From: Bacteroidota bacterium
Lineage (GTDB): Bacteria; Bacteroidota; Bacteroidia; Bacteroidales; WCHB1-69
DNA length: 64,000 nt
Direction of reading: 5' to 3'
NCBI GenBank assembly: GCA_029570835.1
Contig: JAKPTX010000146.1
Location: 1 to 64,000 of the forward strand
Both the position numbers and the translations under genes were made by a program. This document shows, one piece after another, positions 10,397 through 18,735 of this stretch (the first letter of the stretch is position 1; each line of letters begins with the position of its first letter). Under the pieces are notes generated by a model that saw only the letters and a list, made by a program, of their open reading frames with translations, was not told the origin of the DNA and made no database searches.

Positions 10397-10404
10397 CAAA
10401 GGTA
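10397..10404 (-). promoter_or_regulatory. -7 element for the porQ operon
   Basis: TACCTTTG on the minus strand, fitting the Bacteroidota consensus TAnnTTTG, 18 bp upstream of the porQ start. It lies between the MerR gene and porQ and separates two transcription units. I could not identify a clear -33 partner. Confidence 0.6.
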
Positions 10405-10429
10405 TATAAAAATAGATCATTCTCATTCT

Positions 10430-10756
10430 CTAGAGTTCATTTTTGATTTCTATAAGAAACGTCTTAATTTCTTGTAAAGTATTAATCACTTCCATTTTAG
10501 AGAGTTGGTCCACCAGTTTATCTCCTTTTAACGCATCTTTTACACCTTGAAGTGTATATCCTTCTTCCCTTGTCAGGTGATAAATTGTACGAATAATCTC
10601 AATATCATTCTTGCTGAAATAGCGATCCCCCTTCTTATTCCGATAAGGTTTAATGATATCAAACTCTTTTTCCCAATAGCGGAGCAGAGAGGGTTTGACA
10701 TCAAACATCTCGGCTGCTTCTCTGATACTCAAATAATCTTTTTCGTAGTTTTCCAT
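10430..10756 (-). CDS. MerR-family transcriptional regulator
   Basis: 108 residues. An N-terminal MerR winged helix-turn-helix reads YLSIREAAEMFDVKPSLLRY, followed by the characteristic GDRYFSKNDIEIIR wing. A short helical tail follows with no effector domain or metal-binding cysteines, so it is a minimal MerR protein and the inducer cannot be inferred. It lies 3 bp after smpB and directly upstream of the porQ promoter. Small MerR genes of this type are common and conserved in Bacteroidota; regulation of the neighbouring T9SS unit is only a positional guess. Confidence 0.9.
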   Translation of the reverse strand: MENYEKDYLSIREAAEMFDVKPSLLRYWEKEFDIIKPYRNKKGDRYFSKNDIEIIRTIYHLTREEGYTLQGVKDALKGDKLVDQLSKMEVINTLQEIKTFLIEIKNEL

Positions 10757-10759
10757 AAT

Positions 10760-11218
10760 TTACTCCTCTCTTTCTCTGGCTCTACGATTATCTTTTTCCT
10801 TAATAGCTTCCCTTTTATCGTACATTTTCTTTCCTCTTGCCAATGCAATATCCAACTTGGCATACCCCTCTTCATTGATATAAAGCAAAGTGGGAATAAT
10901 GGTCATTCCTCTCTCTTTGAGTTTGACCAATAGTTTTTTCAACTCTTTTCTTTGCAATAGCAATTTACGCGATCTTTTAGCTTCATGATTATTATGCGTA
11001 CCGTGGGTATATTCCGCAATATGCATATTGTGAACAAAAAGTTCATCTCCGATAAAAGCACAGTAAGAGTCTGTAATATTGGCTTTTCCTGCACGAATCG
11101 ATTTAATCTCCGTACCGGTTAACACAATACCCGCCGTATATTTTGTAAGCAAAAAATATTCAAATTCTGCTTTTCTGTTCTTAATACTAATCGTTGGACC
11201 CTCTCCCCGTTTTGCCAT
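10760..11218 (-). CDS. smpB: SsrA-binding protein SmpB
   Basis: Binds tmRNA and delivers it to stalled ribosomes for trans-translation. 152 residues from the chosen start MAKRGEGP. Conserved blocks are present: [32 protein letters not shown] and the basic C-terminal tail with [14 protein letters not shown]. The frame stays open ten codons further up, to 11248, but that stretch contains the -7 element at 11246-11253, so the internal ATG is the likely start. Co-transcribed with the MerR gene 3 bp downstream. Confidence 0.95.
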   Translation of the reverse strand: MAKRGEGPTISIKNRKAEFEYFLLTKYTAGIVLTGTEIKSIRAGKANITDSYCAFIGDELFVHNMHIAEYTHGTHNNHEAKRSRKLLLQRKELKKLLVKLKERGMTIIPTLLYINEEGYAKLDIALARGKKMYDKREAIKEKDNRRAREREE

Positions 11219-11245
11219 AGTTGCTTTAAGTATGAATATAACCTG

Positions 11246-11253
11246 CAAAGGTA
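11246..11253 (-). promoter_or_regulatory. -7 element for smpB
   Basis: TACCTTTG on the minus strand, 28 bp upstream of the smpB ATG. With the opposite-strand element at 11301-11308 it forms a divergent promoter region between smpB and comEC. Confidence 0.6.
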
Positions 11254-11300
11254 CACAATTTATATTATTTATTATAAACCTTTTTTTATCGGTTTTATTC

Positions 11301-11308
11301 TATATTTG
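11301..11308 (+). promoter_or_regulatory. -7 element for comEC
   Basis: TATATTTG, 15 bp upstream of the comEC ATG. The in-frame TTG at 11306 is part of this box, which argues against TTG as the start codon. Confidence 0.6.
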
Positions 11309-11323
11309 AGGAAACTTTCTCCC

Positions 11324-13390
11324 ATGTTCTCTACCAACTACGCCGTACTCAAATTACTTTTTTGGATCCTTTTAGGTATTTTTTCCGCCTATTTTATCCC
11401 TTTTCCTAAGATTTTTGTATTTATTTCCCTTTTATGCTTCATTCTCAATCTCGTTATTATGCTCTTTTTGAAGCGAAAACCTACAATTTTGAAGCAAAAA
11501 TGGAGCAGTGCTCTCGTTTTTTTTAACTCTTTTTGCATCGGTTTTATCCTTACGACCTGTCAATGGAATCATCCTTTTTCCAATATTGATTCTCCCGAAT
11601 GGAAAGAGCAACGTGAATACAAAGCCCAAATTGTCGATTTACCGCAAGTGAGAGAGCGCTCAGTCAAATTCATCGTTAAAACTTTGGATCAGTTGGTATT
11701 GCTCTATGTTGCCAAAGATTCCAACGCTTTACAACTCCAATATGGTGATCAAATACAATTTACAGGTCGGCTTCAACAGATCTCTCCGCCTCAAAATCCG
11801 ATGGGTTTTAATTATCGAAAATATATGAAGCAAAGAGGTGTTGAACTCACCCTTTACTTAGCGACAGGAAAGTGGGAGAAAATCGGAACTAATCAGGGTT
11901 CATGGATCAAAAGGGAATCGATTAAAACGCAGCAAAAACTGACTCAAATTTTGCAAAACTCTTCCCTTTCAAAAGATCAATTCTCTATTGCGGCAGCCAT
12001 TCTGTTAGGATTTGACGACACCATGGAACCGGAGCTCAAAACCAAGTACAGCAATGCCGGAGTGAGTCATATTTTATGTGTTTCAGGATTGCATGTTGGC
12101 ATTATCTTTGCCATTGTAAATTACTTGCTCTTTCCATTAGAGTACTCCAAACGGGGTAGACTCATCCGCACCATTATTCTATTCGTTGTGATTTGGGTTT
12201 ATGCTTCCATCACCGGATTATCCCCCTCAGTGATGCGCTCTGCTACCATGTTTAGTTTTGTTCTACTGGGAAAGGTTGCCGTTAGAAAAACCAATGTTTT
12301 CCAGAGTTTATACACTTCTCTTTTCTTTCTCCTAACCTCTAATCCCTTATTAATCTTTGACTTAGGCTTTCAATTGAGTTACTTAGCCGTTTTCAGCATC
12401 GTAATATTTCAAAAACCGATTCACTCTATTTGGAGTCCTAAGACCTATCTGGGAAACTATTTCTGGGACCTGGCGACGGTGTCTGTTGCTGCTCAAATTC
12501 TAACATCACCCATCTCCATTTTCTACTTCCATCAGTTCCCAAACTACTTCCTATTAGGCAATTTGTCCGTCATTTTTCTCTCATTTTGTGTGATGGTCAA
12601 CGGCATTATTGTCTTGGCTTTCTCCTTTTTTCCGTGGCTGTTTCGTATCACATCGTTCTGCCTGGAATGGCTGATCAAAGCGATGAACTGGATCATCAGT
12701 CAGATTCAATCCCTCCCCGGTGCCGTATCACACAATTTGCATCTCTCCCTAACGGAAACAATCCTGCTCTACATCCTCATTTTTTTGCTCTATTTTGCAA
12801 TTCTAAAGCGAAAAAAATCTCTCCTTTTTGCCTTTCTCACTTGTTCATTAGTTACCATTTTTTTATATAATTTTGATCTTTATGAAATAAAAAATAAAGG
12901 GGGGCAGATCATCCTTTTTTCAACATCCAAATCGAGTGCCCTACTCTTTCAAAACGGGCGCCATGGTATTTTGCTGTCGGACTCGATCACGAATGAGCAA
13001 TGTGCTGAATATCAGTACTCCATTAAAAACTATGCGATTGCGAACCACTTGCGGATGGAGTTTATCACAACGAAACAGAATCACACTGCCCCACGGTTTT
13101 TCAAAGAGGGACCTTTTATCTATGGAGGGGGGAAAACGATGTTGGTACTCACGGATTGGCTGCCCCCCATTAATAATAAATCCAAAATAAATTATATACT
13201 TATTCTTAATCCGGAACACCCTATCGAAAAGGTTCTGGATCAGGTCGATTTTGATTGTTTACTACTGGATCAGTCGATCTCAAAAAAGGATGAAAAACGA
13301 TGGATAAAAGCTTGTAAAAAAAGAAATTTACCGGTATATTCTGTCAGGGAAGAGGGTTATTTTCATGTTTCTCTTGCAAAAAATAATTGA
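11324..13390 (+). CDS. comEC: ComEC/Rec2-family DNA-uptake channel protein
   Basis: Inner-membrane channel that carries single-stranded DNA into the cytoplasm during natural transformation. 688 residues from ATG 11324. It has N-terminal membrane helices, an OB-like DUF4131 segment with YGDQIQFTGRL and NPMGFNYRKYMKQRG, then the Competence domain with the signature HILCVSGLHVGIIFA and several helices. The C-terminal 170 residues lack the HxHxDH metal site of a metallo-beta-lactamase domain, a degenerate form I believe is usual in this phylum. The 3' end overlaps convergent lpxH by 47 bp. Confidence 0.9.
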   Translation: MFSTNYAVLKLLFWILLGIFSAYFIPFPKIFVFISLLCFILNLVIMLFLKRKPTILKQKWSSALVFFNSFCIGFILTTCQWNHPFSNIDSPEWKEQREYKAQIVDLPQVRERSVKFIVKTLDQLVLLYVAKDSNALQLQYGDQIQFTGRLQQISPPQNPMGFNYRKYMKQRGVELTLYLATGKWEKIGTNQGSWIKRESIKTQQKLTQILQNSSLSKDQFSIAAAILLGFDDTMEPELKTKYSNAGVSHILCVSGLHVGIIFAIVNYLLFPLEYSKRGRLIRTIILFVVIWVYASITGLSPSVMRSATMFSFVLLGKVAVRKTNVFQSLYTSLFFLLTSNPLLIFDLGFQLSYLAVFSIVIFQKPIHSIWSPKTYLGNYFWDLATVSVAAQILTSPISIFYFHQFPNYFLLGNLSVIFLSFCVMVNGIIVLAFSFFPWLFRITSFCLEWLIKAMNWIISQIQSLPGAVSHNLHLSLTETILLYILIFLLYFAILKRKKSLLFAFLTCSLVTIFLYNFDLYEIKNKGGQIILFSTSKSSALLFQNGRHGILLSDSITNEQCAEYQYSIKNYAIANHLRMEFITTKQNHTAPRFFKEGPFIYGGGKTMLVLTDWLPPINNKSKINYILILNPEHPIEKVLDQVDFDCLLLDQSISKKDEKRWIKACKKRNLPVYSVREEGYFHVSLAKNN

Positions 13391-14108
13391 GTTTTCCCTC
13401 TGAATCGAGCACAAAATAGGTGTAAAAATCGAGCCAATCGCCGGTGTTAATATAGCGACTTGAGCCTATCATTTTATCGATAACACGGTGACGATGCCCC
13501 ATAATAAAGAGGTCGGCATGATTGTTTTGGAGGTACTTTTCGATGAAAAGTTCAATATATTCTGTCTGATTTTGATTCCGATATAAGTCCTTTTTTCTAC
13601 TCTTCCGCGAGGTCGCCTCAGCCACGGCAAAAGCGAGTGAGGAAGGGAGCAATCCATACAAAAAAATGTTGATTTTTCGACTGAAAATCCATTGGATCAA
13701 CTTGTACCGATATTGCCCCGGTCCCAAGCCGTCACCATGAGCCACAAAGACTGTTTTTCCGTTGATTTTGAAGAGTTGCGGCTTTCTAAATATCTGAATA
13801 CCAAACTGTTTCGTGAAATAACTTTTCACCCACATATCATGATTCCCGGTGAAATAGTAGATTTCAACTCCCGCATTTCTCAACTCTTCCAATTTGGATA
13901 ATAAGCGATGATAACCCTTGGGAATCACATACTTATACTCAAACCAAAAATCAAAAATATCACCCAACAAAAAGAGATGTTTCCCATCTGATTTCACCTG
14001 ATCAAGCCACTCTAAAATATAGGATTCCCTTTGATTATCAGTCGGGTAATCGGTAATGCCTAAGTGAAAATCGGAAGCGAAGTAACACTTGCCTTCAATC
14101 GTTATCAT
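13344..14108 (-). CDS. lpxH: LpxH-type UDP-2,3-diacylglucosamine diphosphatase
   Basis: Calcineurin-like metallophosphoesterase expected to cleave UDP-2,3-diacylglucosamine in lipid A synthesis on the inner face of the cytoplasmic membrane. 254 residues with all metal-ligand blocks: SDFHLG (Asp13, His15), GDIFDF (49-54), GNHD (88-91), AHGD (123-126) and GHRH (204-207). It starts 1 bp after the uvrB stop codon and its last 47 bp are antisense to the end of comEC. Assignment as LpxH rather than another family member rests on the WFEY segment after GDIFDF and on length. Confidence 0.85.
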   Translation of the reverse strand: MITIEGKCYFASDFHLGITDYPTDNQRESYILEWLDQVKSDGKHLFLLGDIFDFWFEYKYVIPKGYHRLLSKLEELRNAGVEIYYFTGNHDMWVKSYFTKQFGIQIFRKPQLFKINGKTVFVAHGDGLGPGQYRYKLIQWIFSRKINIFLYGLLPSSLAFAVAEATSRKSRKKDLYRNQNQTEYIELFIEKYLQNNHADLFIMGHRHRVIDKMIGSSRYINTGDWLDFYTYFVLDSEGKLNYFLQEKHENNPLP

Positions 14109-14109
14109 A

Positions 14110-16131
14110 TCAGTAGGATTTTATCAATTTTTCAATGTTTTGGATTCTTTTTTTCAACTCGCCGGCTTCAATAAAATCGAGATCTTTCACCGCTAATTCC
14201 ATCTCTTTTAACAATTTTTTATACAGTTCTTTGAGTTCTTCCAGGTTCATCATTTTCAATTCTCCCTCCTCTGCAACCATATTCAAAATGGGGTCCTGAT
14301 ATTGATATTCTTTTCTATCTTTAGGAGTAAAATCAAGCGCTTTAATTAGGGAGAAATCTTCATTTTTCTGAACTGTTTTGGGAATAATATTGTGTTTTTT
14401 ATTGTATGAAATCTGTTTTTCTCTTCTTCTATTGGTCTCATCTATAGTCGCTTGCATTGCTTTAGTAACTTTATTAGCATAAAAAATCACTCTTCCTTCC
14501 ACATGTCGTGCTGCCCTTCCCGCTGTTTGAGTCAAAGATCTTTGATTTCTCAGAAATCCCTCTTTATCTGCATCCATAATCGCAACCAAAGCCACTTCGG
14601 GTAAGTCCAACCCTTCCCGTAACAGGTTCACACCCACTAACACATCGATGGAACCGGCTCTTAAATCTTGCAGAATTTCAACTCTTTCCAAAGTTTCAAT
14701 ATCCGAGTGAATATATTTGGTTCTCACTCCTATTCGAATCAAATAGGAACTCAACTCCTCTGCCATTTTTTTTGTTAGTGTAGTAACCAGTACTCTTTCT
14801 TTCTTGGATACTGAGACTTCAATCTCTTCCAGGAGGTCATCTACTTGATTATCAGCCGCTCTCACTTCAATAGGGGGATCCAGCAAACCGGTAGGTCTTA
14901 CCACCTGTTCCACCACAATTCCTTCCGATTTTCCCAACTCATAATCTGCCGGTGTTGCACTAACGTATATTGCCTGACCGATCAAATTCTCAAACTCTTG
15001 AAATTTTAGGGGACGGTTATCCATCGCTGCCGGTAATCTAAAACCATACTCTACCAGATTCATTTTCCTTGCTCTGTCTCCTCCGTACATCCCTCCCACT
15101 TGCGGAATAGTAGCGTGACTCTCATCCACCACTAAAATAAAATCATCCGGGAAAAAGTCAATAATGCAGAAAGGTCGTTCCCCGGGTCTTCTATTATCAA
15201 AATAGCGGGAATAGTTTTCAATTCCGGAACAGTAACCCAACTCTTTAATCATTTCCACGTCATAAGTAACACGATCCTCTAACCTTTTAGCTTCCAGATG
15301 TTTACCTATCGACTTAAAATAAGCTACCTGCTCTCCCAAATCCAGTTGAATCTGCTGTACTGCACTGTGAATCGACTCCTGAGAAGTTACAAAAAGATTA
15401 GCGGGATAAATTTTTAATTCTTCTACTTCCACGATCTTGGATCCCGTTTCAACCTCAATCTCCTCTATTTTTTCAATCTCATCATCCCAAAAAACAATGC
15501 GATAGGCACTATTGGCATAAGGTGGAAAAACATCGACCGTATCACCCTTAACCCTAAAACGTGCCGGTTCCAGAGTCAATTCGGTTCTTGAGTATAAGCT
15601 GTTTACTAGAGCCAGGAGTAACCGATCCCTCCCGACGACCATACCTGTATGTAGGTTGATGACATTTTTTGCAAAATCCTCAGGATTACCAATACCATAA
15701 ATACATGATACAGAAGCTACTACAATTACATCTCTCCTTCCAGATAGTAAAGTAGAAGTTGTTTTTAAACGTAATTTCTCAATCTCATCATTAATTGAAA
15801 GGTCCTTTTCAATGTAAGTATTGGTATTGGGCAGGTATGCTTCCGGTTGATAATAATCATAATAGGAAACAAAATATTCCACCGCATTTTCGGGAAAGAA
15901 GGCTTTAAACTCAGAATACAATTGCGCTGCCAAAGTTTTATTGTGACTTAAAACCAAAGCGGGGCGTTTTACTTCTTTTAGAACATTAGCGATAGTGAAT
16001 GTTTTACCGGATCCGGTAACACCCAACAGCGTCTGCGCTTCATCTCCACGCTCCAAGCCATCAATCAATTGCTTTATCGCACTCGGTTGATCTCCTGAAG
16101 GTTCAAATGAGGAGACTAATTGCAGATCCAT
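14110..16131 (-). CDS. uvrB: Excinuclease ABC subunit B
   Basis: DNA-damage verification helicase of nucleotide excision repair, working with UvrA and UvrC. 673 residues, normal length. Walker A GVTGSGKT is at 37-44. The beta-hairpin that clamps DNA is visible as YFVSYYDYYQPEAYLP, a late helicase block contains LLREGLDLPEV and the QTAGRAAR motif, and a C-terminal UVR motif (about 630-670) binds UvrC. It shares one base with the preceding aminotransferase (TAATG), indicating coupling. Neither uvrA nor uvrC is in the window. Confidence 0.98.
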   Translation of the reverse strand: MDLQLVSSFEPSGDQPSAIKQLIDGLERGDEAQTLLGVTGSGKTFTIANVLKEVKRPALVLSHNKTLAAQLYSEFKAFFPENAVEYFVSYYDYYQPEAYLPNTNTYIEKDLSINDEIEKLRLKTTSTLLSGRRDVIVVASVSCIYGIGNPEDFAKNVINLHTGMVVGRDRLLLALVNSLYSRTELTLEPARFRVKGDTVDVFPPYANSAYRIVFWDDEIEKIEEIEVETGSKIVEVEELKIYPANLFVTSQESIHSAVQQIQLDLGEQVAYFKSIGKHLEAKRLEDRVTYDVEMIKELGYCSGIENYSRYFDNRRPGERPFCIIDFFPDDFILVVDESHATIPQVGGMYGGDRARKMNLVEYGFRLPAAMDNRPLKFQEFENLIGQAIYVSATPADYELGKSEGIVVEQVVRPTGLLDPPIEVRAADNQVDDLLEEIEVSVSKKERVLVTTLTKKMAEELSSYLIRIGVRTKYIHSDIETLERVEILQDLRAGSIDVLVGVNLLREGLDLPEVALVAIMDADKEGFLRNQRSLTQTAGRAARHVEGRVIFYANKVTKAMQATIDETNRRREKQISYNKKHNIIPKTVQKNEDFSLIKALDFTPKDRKEYQYQDPILNMVAEEGELKMMNLEELKELYKKLLKEMELAVKDLDFIEAGELKKRIQNIEKLIKSY

Positions 16132-17327
16132 TATTTTCTTCCGGGATACACTTTTAATCCCTCTTCAAGACATTTCATTGCCTTTTTAAGGTCATCAACT
16201 TTGAGACAGTAGCTAATTCTAACTTCATCAACTCCTTTCGTAGGTACCGAGTAGAATCCGGTAGCCGGAGCCAACATCACAGTTTTACCCTCATAGTTAA
16301 ACTCTTCCAGTAACCACTGACAAAAACGATCTGCATTGTCTATCGGTAAACGAGCCACCGCATAGAAAGCTCCCTTGGGATTAGGACAGAAGCAGCCGGG
16401 CATTTTATTAATTGCCTCTACAACACAATTACGACGTGCAACATAGTCGTCAATAACCATATCAAAATAGGACTGAGGTGTATCGCAAGCAGCTTCACCC
16501 AACACTTGTCCATAAGTTGGAGGACTTAATCTGGCTTGTGCAAACTTCATTGCAGTATTCATCAACTCTTTATTTCTGGAAATCAAAGCCCCTATTCTCA
16601 CACCACAAGCACTATAGCGCTTAGAAACAGAGTCAAAAAGAACTACATGCTCTTCTAGTCCTTCCAATTCCATTACTGAGAAATGTTTTGCTCCATCATA
16701 ACAAAACTCTCTGTAAACCTCATCAGCAAAAAGGAACAGATCATGTTTTATTACAATCTCTCTCAATTGCTCCAACTCCTCTTTTGAGTATAAGTATCCT
16801 GTCGGATTGTTCGGGTTACAGATCATAATCGCTTTTGTTTTGGGCGTGATCAGTTTTTCAAACTCTTCAATTGGTGGAAGCGCAAATCCATTCTCGATAG
16901 TAGAAAAAATAGGTTTGATTTTTACACCGGAACTGGTTGCAAATCCGTTATAGTTTGCATAAAATGGCTCTGGTACAATTACTTCATCATCTTGATCCAA
17001 GCAAGCATTAAAAGCAAACATAATTGCTTCCGATCCACCATTTGTCACTATAATTTCGTCGGTTGTAATGTGAATTCCAACACTTTTATAATACTCAACC
17101 AACTTTTGTCTATAACTGATCATTCCTGCTGAGTGACTATATTCGATCACTTTAGAATTATAGTTTTGAACTGCTTTACGTGCACCTTCAGGAGTTTCAA
17201 TATCAGGTTGACCTATATTCAAATGAAATACATGAACTCCTCTTTTTTTTGCATTATCTGAATAAGGAACTAATTTTCTAATAGGTGATGCAGGCATGGC
17301 TGCTCCTTTTGATGAGATTTTTGGCAT
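16131..17327 (-). CDS. PLP-dependent class I aminotransferase (aspartate aminotransferase type)
   Basis: 398 residues with the fold-type I aminotransferase pattern: NGGSEAI for phosphate binding, CNPNNPTG (170-177), ADEVYREF (201-208) and Schiff-base Lys236 in SVSKRYSACGVRIG. This arrangement is typical of aspartate/aromatic aminotransferases of subgroup Igamma; the exact amino donor cannot be told from sequence alone. It heads the unit aminotransferase-uvrB-lpxH, with a clear -7 element 56 bp upstream of the start. Confidence 0.92.
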   Translation of the reverse strand: MPKISSKGAAMPASPIRKLVPYSDNAKKRGVHVFHLNIGQPDIETPEGARKAVQNYNSKVIEYSHSAGMISYRQKLVEYYKSVGIHITTDEIIVTNGGSEAIMFAFNACLDQDDEVIVPEPFYANYNGFATSSGVKIKPIFSTIENGFALPPIEEFEKLITPKTKAIMICNPNNPTGYLYSKEELEQLREIVIKHDLFLFADEVYREFCYDGAKHFSVMELEGLEEHVVLFDSVSKRYSACGVRIGALISRNKELMNTAMKFAQARLSPPTYGQVLGEAACDTPQSYFDMVIDDYVARRNCVVEAINKMPGCFCPNPKGAFYAVARLPIDNADRFCQWLLEEFNYEGKTVMLAPATGFYSVPTKGVDEVRISYCLKVDDLKKAMKCLEEGLKVYPGRK

Positions 17328-17635
17328 AATTCGCTAATTTACAATTAAATAACTATTTATAAAAATATTAAACTCAAGTTTGCAAAGATATAAAAAATTA
17401 AGGATATAAGTAGTTTATTGACTTTTATCCTATTCTCGCAATTCCTTTTTGCATCTGATATTGACACCCTTTATGCAGATCATTGGGAGATATTTGCATA
17501 ATTCATCAAAAAAGTTGTTTTTTTACTACTTCTCACGTTACCTCAATGAAAACAATGGGGATGGATAAGGAGAAAACAATTATTACACTTCTGCCAGTGA
17601 TGCGTCAAACCAACAATATATATATAGTTTTCTTT
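17328..17635. other. 308-bp intergenic region between the DUF4197 lipoprotein gene and the aminotransferase
   Basis: AT-rich. Apart from the minus-strand -7 element at 17383-17390 I see no recognisable feature: no tRNA-like fold, no hairpin with a T-run and no conserved ORF. The longest plus-strand reading of note is 27 codons and has nothing to support it. Confidence 0.5.
17383..17390 (-). promoter_or_regulatory. -7 element for aminotransferase-uvrB-lpxH
   Basis: TATCTTTG on the minus strand, 56 bp upstream of the aminotransferase start, the only consensus match in this intergenic region. Confidence 0.6.
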
Positions 17636-18355
17636 TTACTTATCTTGTAAAGCAAACACTTCTTTTAATAAAGTTGAAGTTCTGGCATTTATATCTGTAC
17701 GAATGTTTTTCTCTTCGATTGCAATCATTTTAAACACCCCTTCCAATGCTTTATTGGTAACATAGTCATTTAAATCAGGGTTTACAGGATTAACCAAAGG
17801 TATAGCGTTGTACTTATTGATAATTTCTCTCCAAATTTCATCAGCTCCAACTTTAGAAAATGAATTTTTTACAACCGGAAAAAACTTTTGGTATAATGCC
17901 TGCGATGTCGTTCTTTGAAGATATTGTGTTGCAGCATCTTGTGATCCCATAAGTATGGCCTTGGCATCACTAAAAGTAAGTGAAGATACAGCACTGACAA
18001 ATATGGGGGTTGCTTCCTTCACAGCATCTGAAGCTGCTGTATTTAAAGCTTTTATTCCTTTATCAGCCAACGAACCCAATCCGATATTACGTAACGCTTG
18101 TTCAACCACTTTTAATTCATCAGGAATAGATATTCTAACTAAACTATTGTTGTAAAATCCATCCGTTCTCGTTAATAGAGTTACCTGTTTTGCTATTCCA
18201 TTATTCAAAGCTTCTTTTAAACCGCCTGCAATATTAATTGAAGAACCACCGGTGTTACCGGAAACGTAGTCTGATGCAACTGTTGTTAATACTTGTTGCA
18301 TTTCCGCACAACCGGTCATCAAAAATATTGCCAAAATTACATAAATCTTTTTCAT
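17636..18355 (-). CDS. DUF4197 family lipoprotein
   Basis: 239 residues. The N-terminus is a lipoprotein signal with lipobox FLMTGC (lipidated Cys16) followed by AEMQQ. The body matches the DUF4197 pattern as I recall it: GLKEALNNGIAKQV, a long helical middle with QYLQRTTSQALYQKFFP and a C-terminal YVTNKALEGVFKMIAIEE block. The biochemical role of the family is unknown to me. It is likely periplasmic or outer-membrane anchored. A single-gene unit with its own -7 element 25 bp upstream. Confidence 0.85.
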   Translation of the reverse strand: MKKIYVILAIFLMTGCAEMQQVLTTVASDYVSGNTGGSSINIAGGLKEALNNGIAKQVTLLTRTDGFYNNSLVRISIPDELKVVEQALRNIGLGSLADKGIKALNTAASDAVKEATPIFVSAVSSLTFSDAKAILMGSQDAATQYLQRTTSQALYQKFFPVVKNSFSKVGADEIWREIINKYNAIPLVNPVNPDLNDYVTNKALEGVFKMIAIEEKNIRTDINARTSTLLKEVFALQDK

Positions 18356-18379
18356 AATAATTAGTATTAAATCAAACTA

Positions 18380-18387
18380 CAAAAGTA
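18380..18387 (-). promoter_or_regulatory. -7 element for the DUF4197 lipoprotein gene
   Basis: TACTTTTG on the minus strand, 25 bp upstream of the lipoprotein start and downstream of the RloB remnant. Confidence 0.55.
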
Positions 18388-18394
18388 TAGAAAA

Positions 18395-18415
18395 ATTTCG
18401 GATTTCAGCATTTCG
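18395..18415. repeat. Degenerate ATTTCGG heptamer repeats
   Basis: ATTTCGG, ATTTCAG and a third partial copy CATTTCG follow one another between the lipoprotein promoter and the RloB remnant. They are the reverse complement of the CCGAAAT units at 230-250. Confidence 0.5.
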
Positions 18416-18458
18416 ACTCCGCTCAACGACCAATTTTGGATTTAGGAATAAAATCCCA

Positions 18459-18735
18459 TTATCGCCTTAAGTTATCATTCAATAGTTCAACTAATTCGTA
18501 AACCTTTGTAACCGGATTTTGCTCATGATATACGAGATTTTTCCGATCCTCAAACAATTTTTTTGCCCTTTCAATAGCCTTCTGTTGTGAAGAGTTTTCC
18601 CGTTTGTCCTTCACAAACAATTAAAATCGTTTTATTCAATGGAATAGAATCAACTCTATAAAGACTTGGCTTAGATTTCTTATTCCATGCCTTATTTTTA
18701 TCTGTAATTTTAATTGCTTTTGTACTTTTCGGCAT
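18459..18735 (-). pseudogene. Internally deleted RloB/AbiLii-like gene
   Basis: The reading begins MPKSTKAIKITDKN at 18735 and reaches TILIVCEGQT, the conserved N-terminal motif of RloB (PF13707) proteins. It then runs into a stop at 18571-18573 after only 54 codons. In the next frame, from about 18602 to the stop at 18459-18461, the sequence reads KAIERAKKLFEDRKN and then NPVTKVYELVELL, which resembles the RloB C-terminus. Both ends of the gene are therefore present in order, but the middle (probably over 100 codons of a protein of about 200) is gone and the frames no longer match. The ATG shares one base with the stop of the ATPase gene (TAATG), as in an intact coupled pair. Seen in sequence: the two halves and the frame break. 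Inferred: family and deletion size. Confidence 0.75.

Noticed and set aside
11306-11323. Upstream TTG start of comEC (and similar TTG starts at 46715, 53011 and 61610)
   Set aside because: Each TTG falls inside a TAnnTTTG promoter box or, at 53011, inside a terminator stem; the following ATG is better in every case.
12850-13390. ComEC truncated or lacking its metallo-beta-lactamase domain
   Set aside because: A degenerate C-terminal region without the metal site is, as far as I know, usual for ComEC in this phylum; the length is normal and the frame intact.
17500-17640. 27-codon plus-strand ORF before the DUF4197 gene end
   Set aside because: No promoter box, ribosome-binding site or similarity to anything recognised.
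18571-18735. 54-codon ORF as an independent small gene
   Set aside because: It is the 5' fragment of RloB; the out-of-frame C-terminal part follows immediately.
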